The notes below the pieces were generated by a model. That model made no database searches. It was not told where the DNA came from and saw only the letters and a program-made list of their open reading frames with translations. From Epilithonimonas arachidiradicis (GTDB lineage: Bacteria > Bacteroidota > Bacteroidia > Flavobacteriales > Weeksellaceae), in assembly GCF_003610695.1 (NCBI RefSeq), contig NZ_RAQH01000009.1:124001-188000 (forward strand): a stretch of DNA of 64,000 nucleotides, read 5' to 3'. The position numbers and the translations under genes are program-made. This document shows, one piece after another, positions 8,564 through 17,357 of the stretch (positions within the stretch are counted from its first letter, which is position 1; every line of letters starts with the position of its first letter).

Positions 8564-9709
8564 ATGAATCAAACTTATCCTTTCTACCTGAAACTTTCTT
8601 GCATACTTATCAGTATAGTCATTCTGGGATTTTTGGCTATCATCGGTCAGCAGATTCTTGTTCCAATGGTATTAGGACTGCTGATTGCCATTTTATTAAT
8701 GCCGATGTGCCGCTTTATGGAAAATAAACTGCGATTTCCCCGGGGGTTGTCATCCATTTTAGCAAGTATCTTTGCGTTAGCTGTTATTGGTGCTATCATC
8801 TACTTGATGTCGATTGAGGTGGCTAAGTTGGCCAACGATTGGCCGCAATTTCAAAAGCAGTTTACGGATTTGGTTGATAATCTTCAAAGCTGGATTTCCA
8901 GGACTTTCGGTGTCCGCAGGCGTGACCAGCTGGAGTATATGAACGACACACTGAAAAAATCAATCAGTACAGGAACTGCAATCTTAGAAAAAACTTTGAC
9001 CTCTGTTGGCTATGTTTTGATGTTGACCGGTTTCACATTTTTATTCACATTATTTTTTCTTTTGTACAGAACCCATATTCTCAAATTTCTGGTCGCCAGT
9101 TTTACGGAAACTCACCACAAAACGGTTTTCGAGATTGTGGAAAATATCCAGTTTATGGTGAAAAAATATTTGGTTGGATTGTTTCTGCAGATGATTATTG
9201 TAACCATTTTGTCATTCATTGCTTATACGGTTATTGGTGTGAAGTATAATTTTATGCTCGCCATTTTAACAGGAATTTTGAATATTCTTCCTTATATCGG
9301 GATTTTCACGGCGTTGCTGATTGGTGCTTTGATTACGTTTGCAACTTCGGGAATCAGCCACGTGTTGTTCATTGTGATTGCTATTGTTGTGATTCATGCC
9401 ATTGATGGAAATATCATCATGCCAAGAGTGGTTGGCTCTAAAGTGAAAATTAATTCTTTGATTGTGATTATAGGTTTGGTAGTTGGCGAAATGCTTTGGG
9501 GAATTGCCGGAATGTTTTTGACGATTCCGGTTTTAGCGATTCTGAAAATCATATTTGATAGAGTAGAAGGATTACAATCTTGGGGCTTCTTGATGGGTGA
9601 AGATGATGAAGTTCCGGTTTTTAAATCTACTTTTGATAAATATTTCTACACTAAGAAAGCCAAAGTCGATAAAATAATTGCTGATTCTGATAACGAAACT
9701 CAGGAATAA
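8564..9709 (+). CDS. AI-2E family transporter (PerM/YdiK-like)
   Basis: 381 aa with about eight membrane helices: two near the N-terminus (residues 10-50), one near 62-84, then an extramembrane loop rich in charged residues and a C-terminal block of helices from about residue 145. The stretches NILPYIGIFTALLIG and GNIIMPRVVGSKVKINSLIVI are hallmarks of this permease family. Members export small molecules or ions (TqsA exports autoinducer-2, others exchange sodium for protons); substrate unknown here. The charged tail after residue 350 is cytoplasmic. Confidence 0.9.
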   Translation: MNQTYPFYLKLSCILISIVILGFLAIIGQQILVPMVLGLLIAILLMPMCRFMENKLRFPRGLSSILASIFALAVIGAIIYLMSIEVAKLANDWPQFQKQFTDLVDNLQSWISRTFGVRRRDQLEYMNDTLKKSISTGTAILEKTLTSVGYVLMLTGFTFLFTLFFLLYRTHILKFLVASFTETHHKTVFEIVENIQFMVKKYLVGLFLQMIIVTILSFIAYTVIGVKYNFMLAILTGILNILPYIGIFTALLIGALITFATSGISHVLFIVIAIVVIHAIDGNIIMPRVVGSKVKINSLIVIIGLVVGEMLWGIAGMFLTIPVLAILKIIFDRVEGLQSWGFLMGEDDEVPVFKSTFDKYFYTKKAKVDKIIADSDNETQE

Positions 9710-9748
9710 CTAAGTGGTTCCACGAAGTCAAATAATTAAAATTAATCT

Positions 9749-10363
9749 ATGAAAAAATTAAGTTTCCTATTCATTATATTGTCTCTGTTTCTAAATGCTC
9801 AGACGGAAAAAGAAAATGTTGCAGCAATTAAAAAGTTCCAAAAAGAACTGAATACAGAATATCTAAACCCAAAAGAATCACCTTTGCGAGGCGATAATCT
9901 GAAGAATTTCAAAAAGCATCCGTTCTTTCCAATCAATCTGAAATACAGAGTTACAGCAAAATTTTTAAAAACCGAAAATCCTATCCCGTTTGAATTGCCG
10001 ACTTCTTCCGGTAAATTCAAGCAATATCAGGAATATGGAAAAGCGACTTTTGAATTGGACGGACAATCTTTGACATTGACTTTGTATCAAAGTCTGGATC
10101 TCATGAAAATGGAGAAATATAAAGATTATCTTTTTCTGCCTTTCCGGGATTTGACGAATGAGAAAGAAACTTATGGCGGCGGAAAATATATGGATTTGAA
10201 AATCCCATCAGGAAACGAAATTGTCCTGGATTTTAATCAATCTTATCAGCCATATTGTGCTTATAATGCTTTTGATTACAACTGCCCGATTGTTCCGGAA
10301 GAAAATAAGTTACCAGTAAGAATTGAGGCTGGTGTGATGTATGAGGATGTTTATCATCATTAA
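9749..10363 (+). CDS. Secreted DUF1684 domain protein
   Basis: 204 aa with a signal peptide (cleavage near LNAQ, residue 18). The family core is plain: FFPINLKYRVTAKF, a YLFLPFRDLTNEKETYGGGKY block and the C-terminal SYQPYCAYNAFDYNCPIVPEEN segment with two cysteines, which together define DUF1684. The fold is a beta-sandwich; no biochemical role is established. It lies 39 bases after the AI-2E-family gene on the same strand and may be co-transcribed with it. Confidence 0.88.
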   Translation: MKKLSFLFIILSLFLNAQTEKENVAAIKKFQKELNTEYLNPKESPLRGDNLKNFKKHPFFPINLKYRVTAKFLKTENPIPFELPTSSGKFKQYQEYGKATFELDGQSLTLTLYQSLDLMKMEKYKDYLFLPFRDLTNEKETYGGGKYMDLKIPSGNEIVLDFNQSYQPYCAYNAFDYNCPIVPEENKLPVRIEAGVMYEDVYHH

Positions 10364-10407
10364 TTTTTAACTTCTTAAGCGAATGTCAACCAAATAGTAC
10401 AATTTTT

Positions 10408-11220
10408 TTAAGTTTCAAAATATGATTCAAAAATATCATTGATTTCTATTTTTTCATTTTCGGGTAATGTTTCAATGATTAAAGAAACTAATTGATAAGC
10501 CAATGAAAATGGCATTTTGTGGTGTTTTTTTATCCAATTCAACAACTTTGTATTTTTAGGATTTAAATCATCTATACTTTCTATTTTTTTCCAAAGATTG
10601 TCGTAGTTCGTTTTTTCGCTCTTTGCTACATCACCAATAATTTCAGCAATTTTTATTTTGTTATAAGTTTTGAAATGATAGCGCTTGATATTTTCTATAG
10701 TGATTTCATCATTGACATTAATAAAATCTTTAATGATAAAAGAATATTCCTTAGAATTGAATGATCTTTTTCCTACAAAATTTTCTTTTTCAAAATAAAT
10801 CAACCATTCATTCAGAGTATCGTAATCGATTCCAAAGTCTTCTATAATTGTATTCTTTCCTGCAATATTGTGTTTTACATTTTCTCCTCTGTCTAAGATG
10901 TTTTGAAAAATGTCTAATAAAGGCTGGTATTTTTCAATATTGAAATCTTTTGGGATTTTTTGCTTAAGTTTTTCTAAATTACTGTGAATGTTTATAATAA
11001 AATCTTCAATATTTTTCCACTTATAATTTTCTGTCATATAATTAAAGATATTAATGAATTCATTTCTAATTTCCTCGTTTCTAAAAATTGATATGAGATC
11101 TTCTCTTTCTTTAGCGGTGGTAATGGATAAAAAAGCTTTTAGAAAAGCTCTAGGATTTGTAGCCTTAAAACTTTCGATGATTTTCATTTGGCTGTACATT
11201 TCAGTCTCTTTATTTTTCAT
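10408..11220 (-). CDS. Unknown cytoplasmic protein, AT-rich
   Basis: 270 aa without signal peptide or membrane helix, mostly predicted helical, rich in Lys, Glu, Ile and Asn. It is not recognised. Base composition is more AT-rich than the neighbouring housekeeping genes, and with the two tiny ORFs just upstream it forms an isolated patch between the DUF1684 gene and mutS2, so it may be a recent arrival. The start is taken at the ATG at 11220; ATG codons at 8 and 12 residues further in are also possible. A hairpin terminator 16 bases upstream separates it from the small ORFs. Confidence 0.6.
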   Translation of the reverse strand: MKNKETEMYSQMKIIESFKATNPRAFLKAFLSITTAKEREDLISIFRNEEIRNEFINIFNYMTENYKWKNIEDFIINIHSNLEKLKQKIPKDFNIEKYQPLLDIFQNILDRGENVKHNIAGKNTIIEDFGIDYDTLNEWLIYFEKENFVGKRSFNSKEYSFIIKDFINVNDEITIENIKRYHFKTYNKIKIAEIIGDVAKSEKTNYDNLWKKIESIDDLNPKNTKLLNWIKKHHKMPFSLAYQLVSLIIETLPENEKIEINDIFESYFET

Positions 11221-11235
11221 AATTCAATTAAATAA

Positions 11236-11261
11236 AAATGCTATCAATAAAGATAGCATTT
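11236..11261 (-). terminator. Intrinsic terminator after the 38-aa ORF
   Basis: Perfect 10-bp stem AAATGCTATC / GATAGCATTT with a 6-nt loop, followed on the minus strand by a T-rich run. Confidence 0.7.
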
Positions 11262-11268
11262 AGATGTG

Positions 11269-11385
11269 TTAATCGCCTTGGTAATTTTCATTGTTTGGGT
11301 TTAGCTGGTTGGAATGATTGTTTAAAGCTGCTTGATACGCATCATTGTTTGGATTGCAGATGTCTGCTTCATGATTTCTTGGCAT
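11269..11385 (-). CDS. Small Asn-rich protein, 38 aa
   Basis: The frame from ATG at 11385 to TAA at 11269 encodes 38 residues with a repeated NPNN...YQ pattern: NPNNDAYQAALNN then NQLNPNNENYQGD. Similar tiny NPNN-containing proteins occur in Flavobacteriia to my knowledge, with no assigned role. It is followed at once by a perfect intrinsic terminator, which supports a real transcription unit. It is hydrophilic, with no membrane helix and a single cysteine at residue 10. Confidence 0.55.
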   Translation of the reverse strand: MPRNHEADICNPNNDAYQAALNNHSNQLNPNNENYQGD

Positions 11386-11476
11386 GATTTTCTAAATTTA
11401 AAGAGTTAATAAAATTGTTTTGTTCGTCTGGATAAATATAAAATTCATCAATAATTTCGTTTTCTGCTAAATACAT
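11369..11476 (-). CDS. Possible small acidic protein, 35 aa
   Basis: ATG at 11476 to TGA at 11369, overlapping the start of the 38-aa ORF by 17 bases in another frame. It is acidic at the N-terminus (YLAENEIIDEFYIYPDEQ). No family is recognised. The overlap with a plausible small gene and the shared terminator suggest translational coupling, but a chance ORF cannot be excluded in AT-rich DNA. Confidence 0.3.
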   Translation of the reverse strand: MYLAENEIIDEFYIYPDEQNNFINSLNLENHAKKS

Positions 11477-11570
11477 TTCTTTGTTTTTTTAGCAAATTTA
11501 AAAGACGTAGGAATGATATTTTCAAGAAGTAATCCGAATTAAAAAAAGTTTTTGAAATGGGTCAAAAACT

Positions 11571-11610
11571 AAAAACCTTTCAGAGTTCGTGACTGTGAAA
11601 GGTTTTTTTT
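11571..11610 (-). terminator. Intrinsic terminator of mutS2
   Basis: 12-bp perfect stem AAAAACCTTTCA / TGAAAGGTTTTT with a 13-nt loop, 18 bases beyond the mutS2 stop codon, with A/T tracts on both sides. Confidence 0.75.
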
Positions 11611-11627
11611 ATTAGTTATTTGAATTA

Positions 11628-13769
11628 TTAAATTCTCTCTAATTCTCCCGAATCAATCGTGGTTTTGAAGGTTCCGTAGTTAACAATGACTTTGTTTTTT
11701 GAAATCTTTTCAATGGTGCCAACACTTGTACTTCCGGCGATTCGAACGCGTTGGCCAACTTTCATCCAAACCGCGCGTTCTGCTTTGCGTTTTTCTTCCA
11801 ATTTTTCGTTGGTTTCAGCAATTTTTTCGATGACGTCTTCTTTCTTCAGTTGTTGCGTGATTTTACGTTTTACCACCTGAAGACGTTTTGTCTCATCTTT
11901 GTCTGTTCCCAGTTTTCGGAATTTTTCCTGTTCCAGGATTTTCACAAAATCTTTGACCACATCTTTTCGGGATTTACCTTTCACGTAACTGTCGATAAAC
12001 GTTTCAATCTTATTTCCGAACTGCAGTTTTCTGTGTTCTTCTTCGTATAATTTTTGAAAATTGAATAACTTTTGCTGAAGCTGTTCATTCAGTTTTTGAA
12101 GATTATCACGTTTGTCTTCTACAGATTCTTTGGTTTCTGCAAGGTTGGATTTCAGTTTTTCAACTTCGAATTTTTCCTGCTGAAGTTTTACGATTGTTTT
12201 GTCAAGGTTGACAATGTCGTGCTCTACTTTCTTCCTTGCATTCTTGATAATGAATTTCGGAATCTTATTTTTCTCCGCCACTTCAAAAGTAAAAGAACTT
12301 CCGGCTTGTCCGATTTCCAATTTATAAAGCGGTTCCAAAGAATGTTCGTCAAAAAGCATTGCTGCATTGGTTGCTGCAGACAATTGTTCTACAACCAATT
12401 TGATGTTGGTGTAATGCGTGGTGATGATTCCAAAGCTTTTCTTGTCATAGAAATATTCCATAAAACTTTCCGCCAAAGCACCGCCCAATTCCGGGTCAGA
12501 ACCAGTTCCAAATTCATCAATCAAAAGCAGAGTTTTGTTATCTGCTTCACGAATCATTCCGGACATTTTTTTCAGTCTCGATGAGTAAGTTGATAAGTGA
12601 TTTTCTATGGATTGATTATCGCCAATGTCTGTCATTATTTTTTCAAAGAAAAACATCTCCGATTTTGGATGAACAGGAACTAAAATTCCACTCTGAATCA
12701 TCAACTGTAACAATCCAACGGTTTTTAACGTGATGGATTTTCCACCGGCATTTGGTCCGGAGATACAGATGATTCGGTTGTGTTCGGTTAAGGTTAAAGT
12801 TTGCGAGAAAATCTCTTTGTTTTCGTTTTTATTTCTGATCCAAAGCAACGGATGAAAAGCGTCTTTCAAACGCAAGGTCTGATGTCTGTTGATCTTTGGT
12901 AAAATTCCGTTGACTTTTTCGGCAAATTTTGCTTTTGCTCGAATTAAATCTAAATCGAAAATATAAGTTTGATAATCCGAAAGTTGTGGCTGGAATTCTG
13001 CAATCTCAGCAGTTAGTTGACGAAGGATTTTATCGATTTCTTTTTTCTCTTCTTCCTGATTTTCTCTGAGTTTGAAATAATGTTTAACAACGCTTTCCGG
13101 CTGGATATAAGTGATGGAACCTGTTTTGGAAATGCCTAAAACACGTCCGTTTACTCTTTTTTTGAAACCTGATTTTACCGCTAAAACTCTTTGGTCTTCG
13201 ACAATTGTTTCCCTGATATCTTCTAAAAAATCGGAATAAGTAACCAATGAACGGTTGAAGTTTTCATCAATCGCTTTTCTAGCGTGTTGGATTTCTGTTC
13301 TCAAGGTTTTCAGAATTGTTGAAGCTTCGCTTTTGACTTCTCCAAATCGGTTGAACACTTTGTCAACTTTATCGATGATTTCTTTTCGGAATTCCAAATC
13401 TTTGATTTCTTCCAATAATGTTGGAAAAGCTTCTGAGAATTGAGGAAAGAACTTTTGTAGTTTCCCGATTTGCTCAGTAATTGTTTTGATTTTGATAAAT
13501 GATTTATTCTCTAATCGATAATTTTCTATCAGCATCAGTTTTAGTTCCTCTTCGATGTCTTCATATTCATCAAAAGGAATGGCGTTGGAACTTTCAAAAC
13601 TTGTTAAAAATTCTGAGGTTTTTTTCAAAGAGATTTCTGCCTCGTCTATTTCCATCGGACGAAGTTCCATTATTTTGTCTGCCGTTTTCGGCGAGTAAGC
13701 GAAAGGGACGATTTCCGAAAGGAGTTCCGGAAATTCTAATTCGTTAAGGTCGGTTTGATTAATATTCAC
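11628..13769 (-). CDS. mutS2: MutS2-family ATPase lacking the Smr domain
   Basis: 713 aa from a GTG start. The N-terminal core and lever helices are followed by the ABC-type ATPase: Walker A GPNAGGKS (338-345), Walker B/signature region LLIDEFGTGSDPELGGALAESF near 415, then TTHYTNIK. A long coiled coil (about residues 500-600) leads to a KOW-like C-terminal beta segment (KVGQRVRIAGSTSVGTIEKI). Well-studied MutS2 proteins are about 780 aa and end in an Smr endonuclease domain; here the protein stops before it. Family roles are suppression of homologous recombination and rescue of collided ribosomes. Without Smr this copy probably acts as an ATPase clamp or splitter rather than a nuclease. Confidence 0.9.
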   Translation of the reverse strand: MNINQTDLNELEFPELLSEIVPFAYSPKTADKIMELRPMEIDEAEISLKKTSEFLTSFESSNAIPFDEYEDIEEELKLMLIENYRLENKSFIKIKTITEQIGKLQKFFPQFSEAFPTLLEEIKDLEFRKEIIDKVDKVFNRFGEVKSEASTILKTLRTEIQHARKAIDENFNRSLVTYSDFLEDIRETIVEDQRVLAVKSGFKKRVNGRVLGISKTGSITYIQPESVVKHYFKLRENQEEEKKEIDKILRQLTAEIAEFQPQLSDYQTYIFDLDLIRAKAKFAEKVNGILPKINRHQTLRLKDAFHPLLWIRNKNENKEIFSQTLTLTEHNRIICISGPNAGGKSITLKTVGLLQLMIQSGILVPVHPKSEMFFFEKIMTDIGDNQSIENHLSTYSSRLKKMSGMIREADNKTLLLIDEFGTGSDPELGGALAESFMEYFYDKKSFGIITTHYTNIKLVVEQLSAATNAAMLFDEHSLEPLYKLEIGQAGSSFTFEVAEKNKIPKFIIKNARKKVEHDIVNLDKTIVKLQQEKFEVEKLKSNLAETKESVEDKRDNLQKLNEQLQQKLFNFQKLYEEEHRKLQFGNKIETFIDSYVKGKSRKDVVKDFVKILEQEKFRKLGTDKDETKRLQVVKRKITQQLKKEDVIEKIAETNEKLEEKRKAERAVWMKVGQRVRIAGSTSVGTIEKISKNKVIVNYGTFKTTIDSGELERI

Positions 13770-13773
13770 ATTG

Positions 13774-13781
13774 CAAATTTA
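13774..13781 (-). promoter_or_regulatory. -7 promoter element (TAAATTTG) for mutS2
   Basis: Exact TAnnTTTG on the minus strand, ending 4 nt before the GTG start, so the mRNA would be leaderless or nearly so. Confidence 0.4.
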
Positions 13782-13846
13782 ATCAATTTATAATGTAATT
13801 TTTTATTGAGCAATATTGTGAATTGATGTACTTTTAAATTTTAATA

Positions 13847-14392
13847 ATGCAAATGAAATCTATTATTCAATTCTCACCATTATTAATGTACATCTGGATT
13901 ATCCTGAATTGGATTCTGATGTTTCAAAATTTTGGTTCTCAAGATTTCTTGGATATGACAGAATCTAGAGTAGGAGCCGAAGTATTATTCCTTGCTGCTG
14001 GGTTTTTTCTGGTTGCTATCGGTTCTGGCAAGAAAACAAAGCAAGATAAAGGTATGTTTTGGGGGATTTTCATCGCGTTTCTTTTGCTTGGTTTTTTTAT
14101 AACAAAAGATAATGGATACGGATTGCTTTCTGTTGCAGGGATTTTTACCAATCATATTATAGAATATTTTACCCAAACAGGGGATTATGGAAAAGATGCT
14201 AATGATAATTTTGCGAAGGGAAGAGGTGGGATTTTCAGATTTGTTCTATTGGTTTTGTATGGACTTCCAATTGGTTTTTTATTTCAATATTTAGGTTACG
14301 GCAATAATGCTTTGATGATTTGTGCTGCAATAATAGGTTATTACACAATACTTTTACTTATTGAACTAAATAATTCTTTGAATAGAAATTAG
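13847..14392 (+). CDS. Membrane protein of unknown function
   Basis: 181 aa with about five hydrophobic helices: residues 8-26, 43-60, 70-87, 92-110 and 130-175 (likely two). A short polar loop with GDYGKDANDNFAKGRGG separates helices four and five. No family is recognised. It is transcribed alone, divergent from mutS2. The start is the ATG at 13847; a second ATG two codons on is equally good. Confidence 0.65.
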   Translation: MQMKSIIQFSPLLMYIWIILNWILMFQNFGSQDFLDMTESRVGAEVLFLAAGFFLVAIGSGKKTKQDKGMFWGIFIAFLLLGFFITKDNGYGLLSVAGIFTNHIIEYFTQTGDYGKDANDNFAKGRGGIFRFVLLVLYGLPIGFLFQYLGYGNNALMICAAIIGYYTILLLIELNNSLNRN

Positions 14393-14510
14393 CCAAAATA
14401 AAAAGGAACCTACAGCTGATTCTGCAAGTTCCCTCGATTCACAATATCTTTCTAGCGCGATATCGTGACACTGAAAAATCTAATTATATGAAAAAGTTAT
14501 TGGATTGATT

Positions 14511-15011
14511 TTAAATTTTGGTTGCTAAGCTGAATGTCAGGTCCAGGTCATCTTTTACGACGATCATTCCGCCCATTTTTTTCGGTGGCGTGATGTTAAA
14601 ATCACTGAATTTTACATTCTTGCGTCCGATTAATTTGTTATTTTCTATCTCGAATTCTACGTTATATCTTTTACTTTGGTTCATCATTTTGACTTCTACA
14701 ACAGCGATATAATTTTTCTGAACTTTGGTGAAGTTGATGAACTTGATAATCATATTCGGATACTTGTCAGAATTCAGGATTTTCTGAAAATCTTTGGTCA
14801 TCATCTTGTTTCCGCAATCGAACTCGTTGACTTTTAAAATGATATTCGGAAGGCTTCTTTCTGTAAAAGTATAAACACCAGTTTCTGCTTTGAATTTGTT
14901 ATTCACACATTGAAACTTGTTGACATTGGTACTTCCGTTGATCTGAACAAAATTTTCCTGTGCCTGCGCAAAAAGCGTCATAAAACCGAAAAGTAAATAA
15001 AGAAGTCGCAT
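14511..15011 (-). CDS. YceI-like secreted protein
   Basis: 166 aa with a signal peptide (cleavage after FAQAQ, about residue 18). The mature part follows the YceI lipocalin-like pattern: FVQINGSTNVNKFQC, a segment with DFQKILNSDKYPNMIIKF (the family's ALxxxKYPxIxF motif) and a closing SDFNITPPKKMGG. Two cysteines (about 34 and 66) may pair. YceI proteins bind polyisoprenoid or other amphiphiles in the periplasm. It is the last gene of a three-gene unit with a barrel protein and a second YceI protein. Confidence 0.75.
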   Translation of the reverse strand: MRLLYLLFGFMTLFAQAQENFVQINGSTNVNKFQCVNNKFKAETGVYTFTERSLPNIILKVNEFDCGNKMMTKDFQKILNSDKYPNMIIKFINFTKVQKNYIAVVEVKMMNQSKRYNVEFEIENNKLIGRKNVKFSDFNITPPKKMGGMIVVKDDLDLTFSLATKI

Positions 15012-15029
15012 AATTTTAATTTTTAAAAA

Positions 15030-15055
15030 CAGAGGAAACCTGAGGATTTCCTCTG
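15030..15055 (-). terminator. Terminator or attenuator hairpin between barrel gene and YceI-like gene
   Basis: 9-bp perfect stem CAGAGGAAA / TTTCCTCTG with an 8-nt loop, followed on the minus strand by a TTTTT run just before the next gene's start, so it may reduce downstream expression. Confidence 0.6.
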
Positions 15056-15073
15056 CTTCTGTTAACTGAATAT

Positions 15074-16360
15074 CTAGAAAGCTATGGCTGCTTCTAATAC
15101 AAATCCATTGAATTTGCCACCATAAAGGATGTTGGTTGGCGCATATCCGTCATATTTTTGGTTGACATACTCCAGCTTGGTAAGAATATTTTTTGTCATA
15201 AACCATCCACCTCCAACATTGAATCTTGTGACATCCACTTTTTCGCCGGTAGCCAATTTTCCGTCTACGCCATTGTATCTTCCTGCAACGTATAGATTCT
15301 CGTTGTTCCCAAATCTGTAAAGCAATTCTGCAGCGTATTGGTTCCATGTTCTTCTGTCTGTCTCTGCGAAGTTTCTCCCAGATGCGTTTTCATAAGTTCC
15401 GAAGAATTCCAGTCCTTTATATTTTACAAACGGATTGATCATAAATGAGGTCAGTTTGTTTTTGAAGTCAGGAACAATCTGTCCAGATCTGAAGTTTGCA
15501 GAAGAAGTTGCGGCTGTATTTTCCATTACAAAGTAATATCTTGATCCTGCTCTGTCGCCATCATAGAAATCGAGTCTTTGGGTATGCGCTGTATTATAAA
15601 CAGATCCTGTTAATCTCACTCTAAGATCTTCATTAAGCTGTTTGTCATAGCCTAATTTGGCGTAAAGAGAAGGACTCGTTCCTCCATTAGCAGTTTGGTT
15701 CAGCCTTCCGTTGGTTATACCTGCCATTCCTATAAATCCGTCTCTTCTGTAATAGACCTCAGCAAAAACCATTGTTGCAAAAGCATCCATCAGATAGTTG
15801 CCTACAAAAGGGTTGTTTGTAACATAAGCATTATCACTTCTTCTGAAATGGACATCGCCATAATTGATCTCATCGTGACCAAATTTGATGGTTGCATACT
15901 TCATCACGTCTTTAAGAAAGTCTTTCTTGATGAAGTCTAATTTGTTGATTTGTAAATAGCCGCCTTTTACATAAGTCTCGTTGTGATGACGAGAAGATAA
16001 AAAAGTTCTCAAATGTAAGTTAACGCCGTCGTATAATGCCACGTCAAGATCAAGGTTGGCAGTTGCCAGGTTGAAGTTATTTCCGATATCATACAATTGG
16101 TTTGTATTGACTCCAGCAGCGTTGAGTACAGGTGTTGCATTATTCTCGTGCTGGATAGCCTGGAACTGAAGTGCGAATGCGCCTCCAACTCTAACTTTCA
16201 TTTTTTCAAAAGTGCTTACAGTATCTTTTGGGTTTTCAAAAGCATTGATGCTTCTATGATCACGTGGATTAAGGTTGTCGATTGGAAATTCTTGAGCCAG
16301 GCCAAGGTTTGCCATTGCTAAAGCAGCGATGAAGCTAACTTTTAATAGATTTCTTTTCAT
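15074..16360 (-). CDS. Outer-membrane beta-barrel porin-like protein
   Basis: 428 aa with a signal peptide (cleavage after NLGLAQ, residue 23). The rest is a series of amphipathic strands ending in aromatic residues and a C-terminal phenylalanine (FVLEAAIAF), the outer-membrane assembly signal. The order of strand and turn motifs (for example IKFGHDEINYGDVHFRRSDNAY) resembles phosphate-selective porin O/P-like proteins of Bacteroidota. It is sandwiched between two YceI-type genes, 27 bases after the first, suggesting joint transport of a hydrophobic or small solute. Substrate unknown. Confidence 0.75.
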   Translation of the reverse strand: MKRNLLKVSFIAALAMANLGLAQEFPIDNLNPRDHRSINAFENPKDTVSTFEKMKVRVGGAFALQFQAIQHENNATPVLNAAGVNTNQLYDIGNNFNLATANLDLDVALYDGVNLHLRTFLSSRHHNETYVKGGYLQINKLDFIKKDFLKDVMKYATIKFGHDEINYGDVHFRRSDNAYVTNNPFVGNYLMDAFATMVFAEVYYRRDGFIGMAGITNGRLNQTANGGTSPSLYAKLGYDKQLNEDLRVRLTGSVYNTAHTQRLDFYDGDRAGSRYYFVMENTAATSSANFRSGQIVPDFKNKLTSFMINPFVKYKGLEFFGTYENASGRNFAETDRRTWNQYAAELLYRFGNNENLYVAGRYNGVDGKLATGEKVDVTRFNVGGGWFMTKNILTKLEYVNQKYDGYAPTNILYGGKFNGFVLEAAIAF

Positions 16361-16387
16361 GATAACAGAATTTAAATATTTATAGAA

Positions 16388-16933
16388 TTAATTTGTTGCA
16401 CTGATGTTAATGTTGATGGTAATTTCGTCACCTGTTTTAATCGTTCCCATCATAAAACTTGGAGGTTTGATTCCGAAAGCTGACATTTTAAGCTTTGTAC
16501 TTCCTTTGATGATATAGCTGTTTCCGTTTTTGGTAACAGTTACCGGGAATTTGATGTTTTTTGTTACGTCTGTGATGGTTAGGTTGCCACTCACTGTTGC
16601 AGTTCCACTTGCTGGCAATGAGGCTGTTGTGAAAGTGATATCCGGATATTTGCTCGTCTCCAGAGATTTGTAAGCATTTTTGTCCATTGCGGACTCTTTG
16701 CTTTTGAGAGAGGTTGTTTTCATCACGAACCTAACATCATTGATTGTATTTCCACTTGCATTTCCAGATAATGTAGCTTGGGTTGAAGTCATAGTCCAGT
16801 CGTGTAATGTAGAAGTACCTTCAATTTTTATATTAGAACTCTGGAGGGATAATTTTTGAGCATTTGATAATTGTACAAAACATAAAGTTGCAGCTGCTAA
16901 CGTCATTTTGATTAGATTTTTCATTGTTTTCAT
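16388..16933 (-). CDS. YceI family protein
   Basis: 181 aa with a signal peptide ending near SNAQ (residue 25). The YceI hallmarks are present: IEGTSTLHDWTM near the N-terminus, the KYPDITF motif (SLETSKYPDITFTTASL), a GNLTITDVTKNIKFPV block and the final SAFGIKPPSFMMGTIKTGDEI. The fold is an extended lipocalin that binds long amphiphiles. It is the first gene of the YceI/barrel/YceI-like operon, with its own promoter. ATG codons at residues 1 and 4 are both possible starts. Confidence 0.92.
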   Translation of the reverse strand: MKTMKNLIKMTLAAATLCFVQLSNAQKLSLQSSNIKIEGTSTLHDWTMTSTQATLSGNASGNTINDVRFVMKTTSLKSKESAMDKNAYKSLETSKYPDITFTTASLPASGTATVSGNLTITDVTKNIKFPVTVTKNGNSYIIKGSTKLKMSAFGIKPPSFMMGTIKTGDEITININISATN

Positions 16934-17303
16934 TTTCGTAATTTTTAATTGTTATAATTAATTATGTTTCATTGTTTGTAAGACAAAGGTATAAGTGTAT
17001 TAATTATATTGCTATTTTTTTTAAATGACAAAAATCTTGTTATGGCCGTTGATTATGTAATTGATAAATTTTTTAAATAATACTTATAGATTTTATCTTA
17101 TTTTATTTTTTTAGCTATTGTTGTAATGATCTTTATCCATAAAGGATAATGAAAAATCAGAGATGATATTTGTTAGGTGTGTAATAGCTGATGAAAATCA
17201 GTGGATAAATTTTTGAATATTTATAAAAAATGTTAAATTATTAGGAGATTAATAATTTTATATGACAGATGTCATACTCAAGAAAGTAAATAGAAAACAC
17301 AAA
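16934..17303. other. AT-rich intergenic region
   Basis: No ORF with coding character is seen. It holds the promoter of the yceI operon near its left end (16984-16991) and a short perfect palindrome ATGACAGATGTCAT at 17262-17275, a possible protein-binding site without an assigned regulator. Confidence 0.4.
16984..16991 (-). promoter_or_regulatory. -7 promoter element (TACCTTTG) for the yceI operon
   Basis: Exact TAnnTTTG on the minus strand; start of transcription expected near 16980, giving a leader of about 45 nt. Confidence 0.4.
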
Positions 17304-17332
17304 AACCCCACTGAATCCAATTCAGTGGGGTT
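17304..17332 (-). terminator. Strong intrinsic terminator
   Basis: Perfect 13-bp stem AACCCCACTGAAT / ATTCAGTGGGGTT with a 3-nt loop, followed on the minus strand by TTTTTGTGTTTT; it ends the gene at 17358-17711. Confidence 0.85.
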
Positions 17333-17357
17333 AATAGAAATAAATTAATTATGCGTA

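Noticed and set aside
12072-12584. 170-codon plus-strand frame opposite mutS2
   Set aside because: Antisense shadow of the MutS2 coiled coil and ATPase, extremely Phe-rich.
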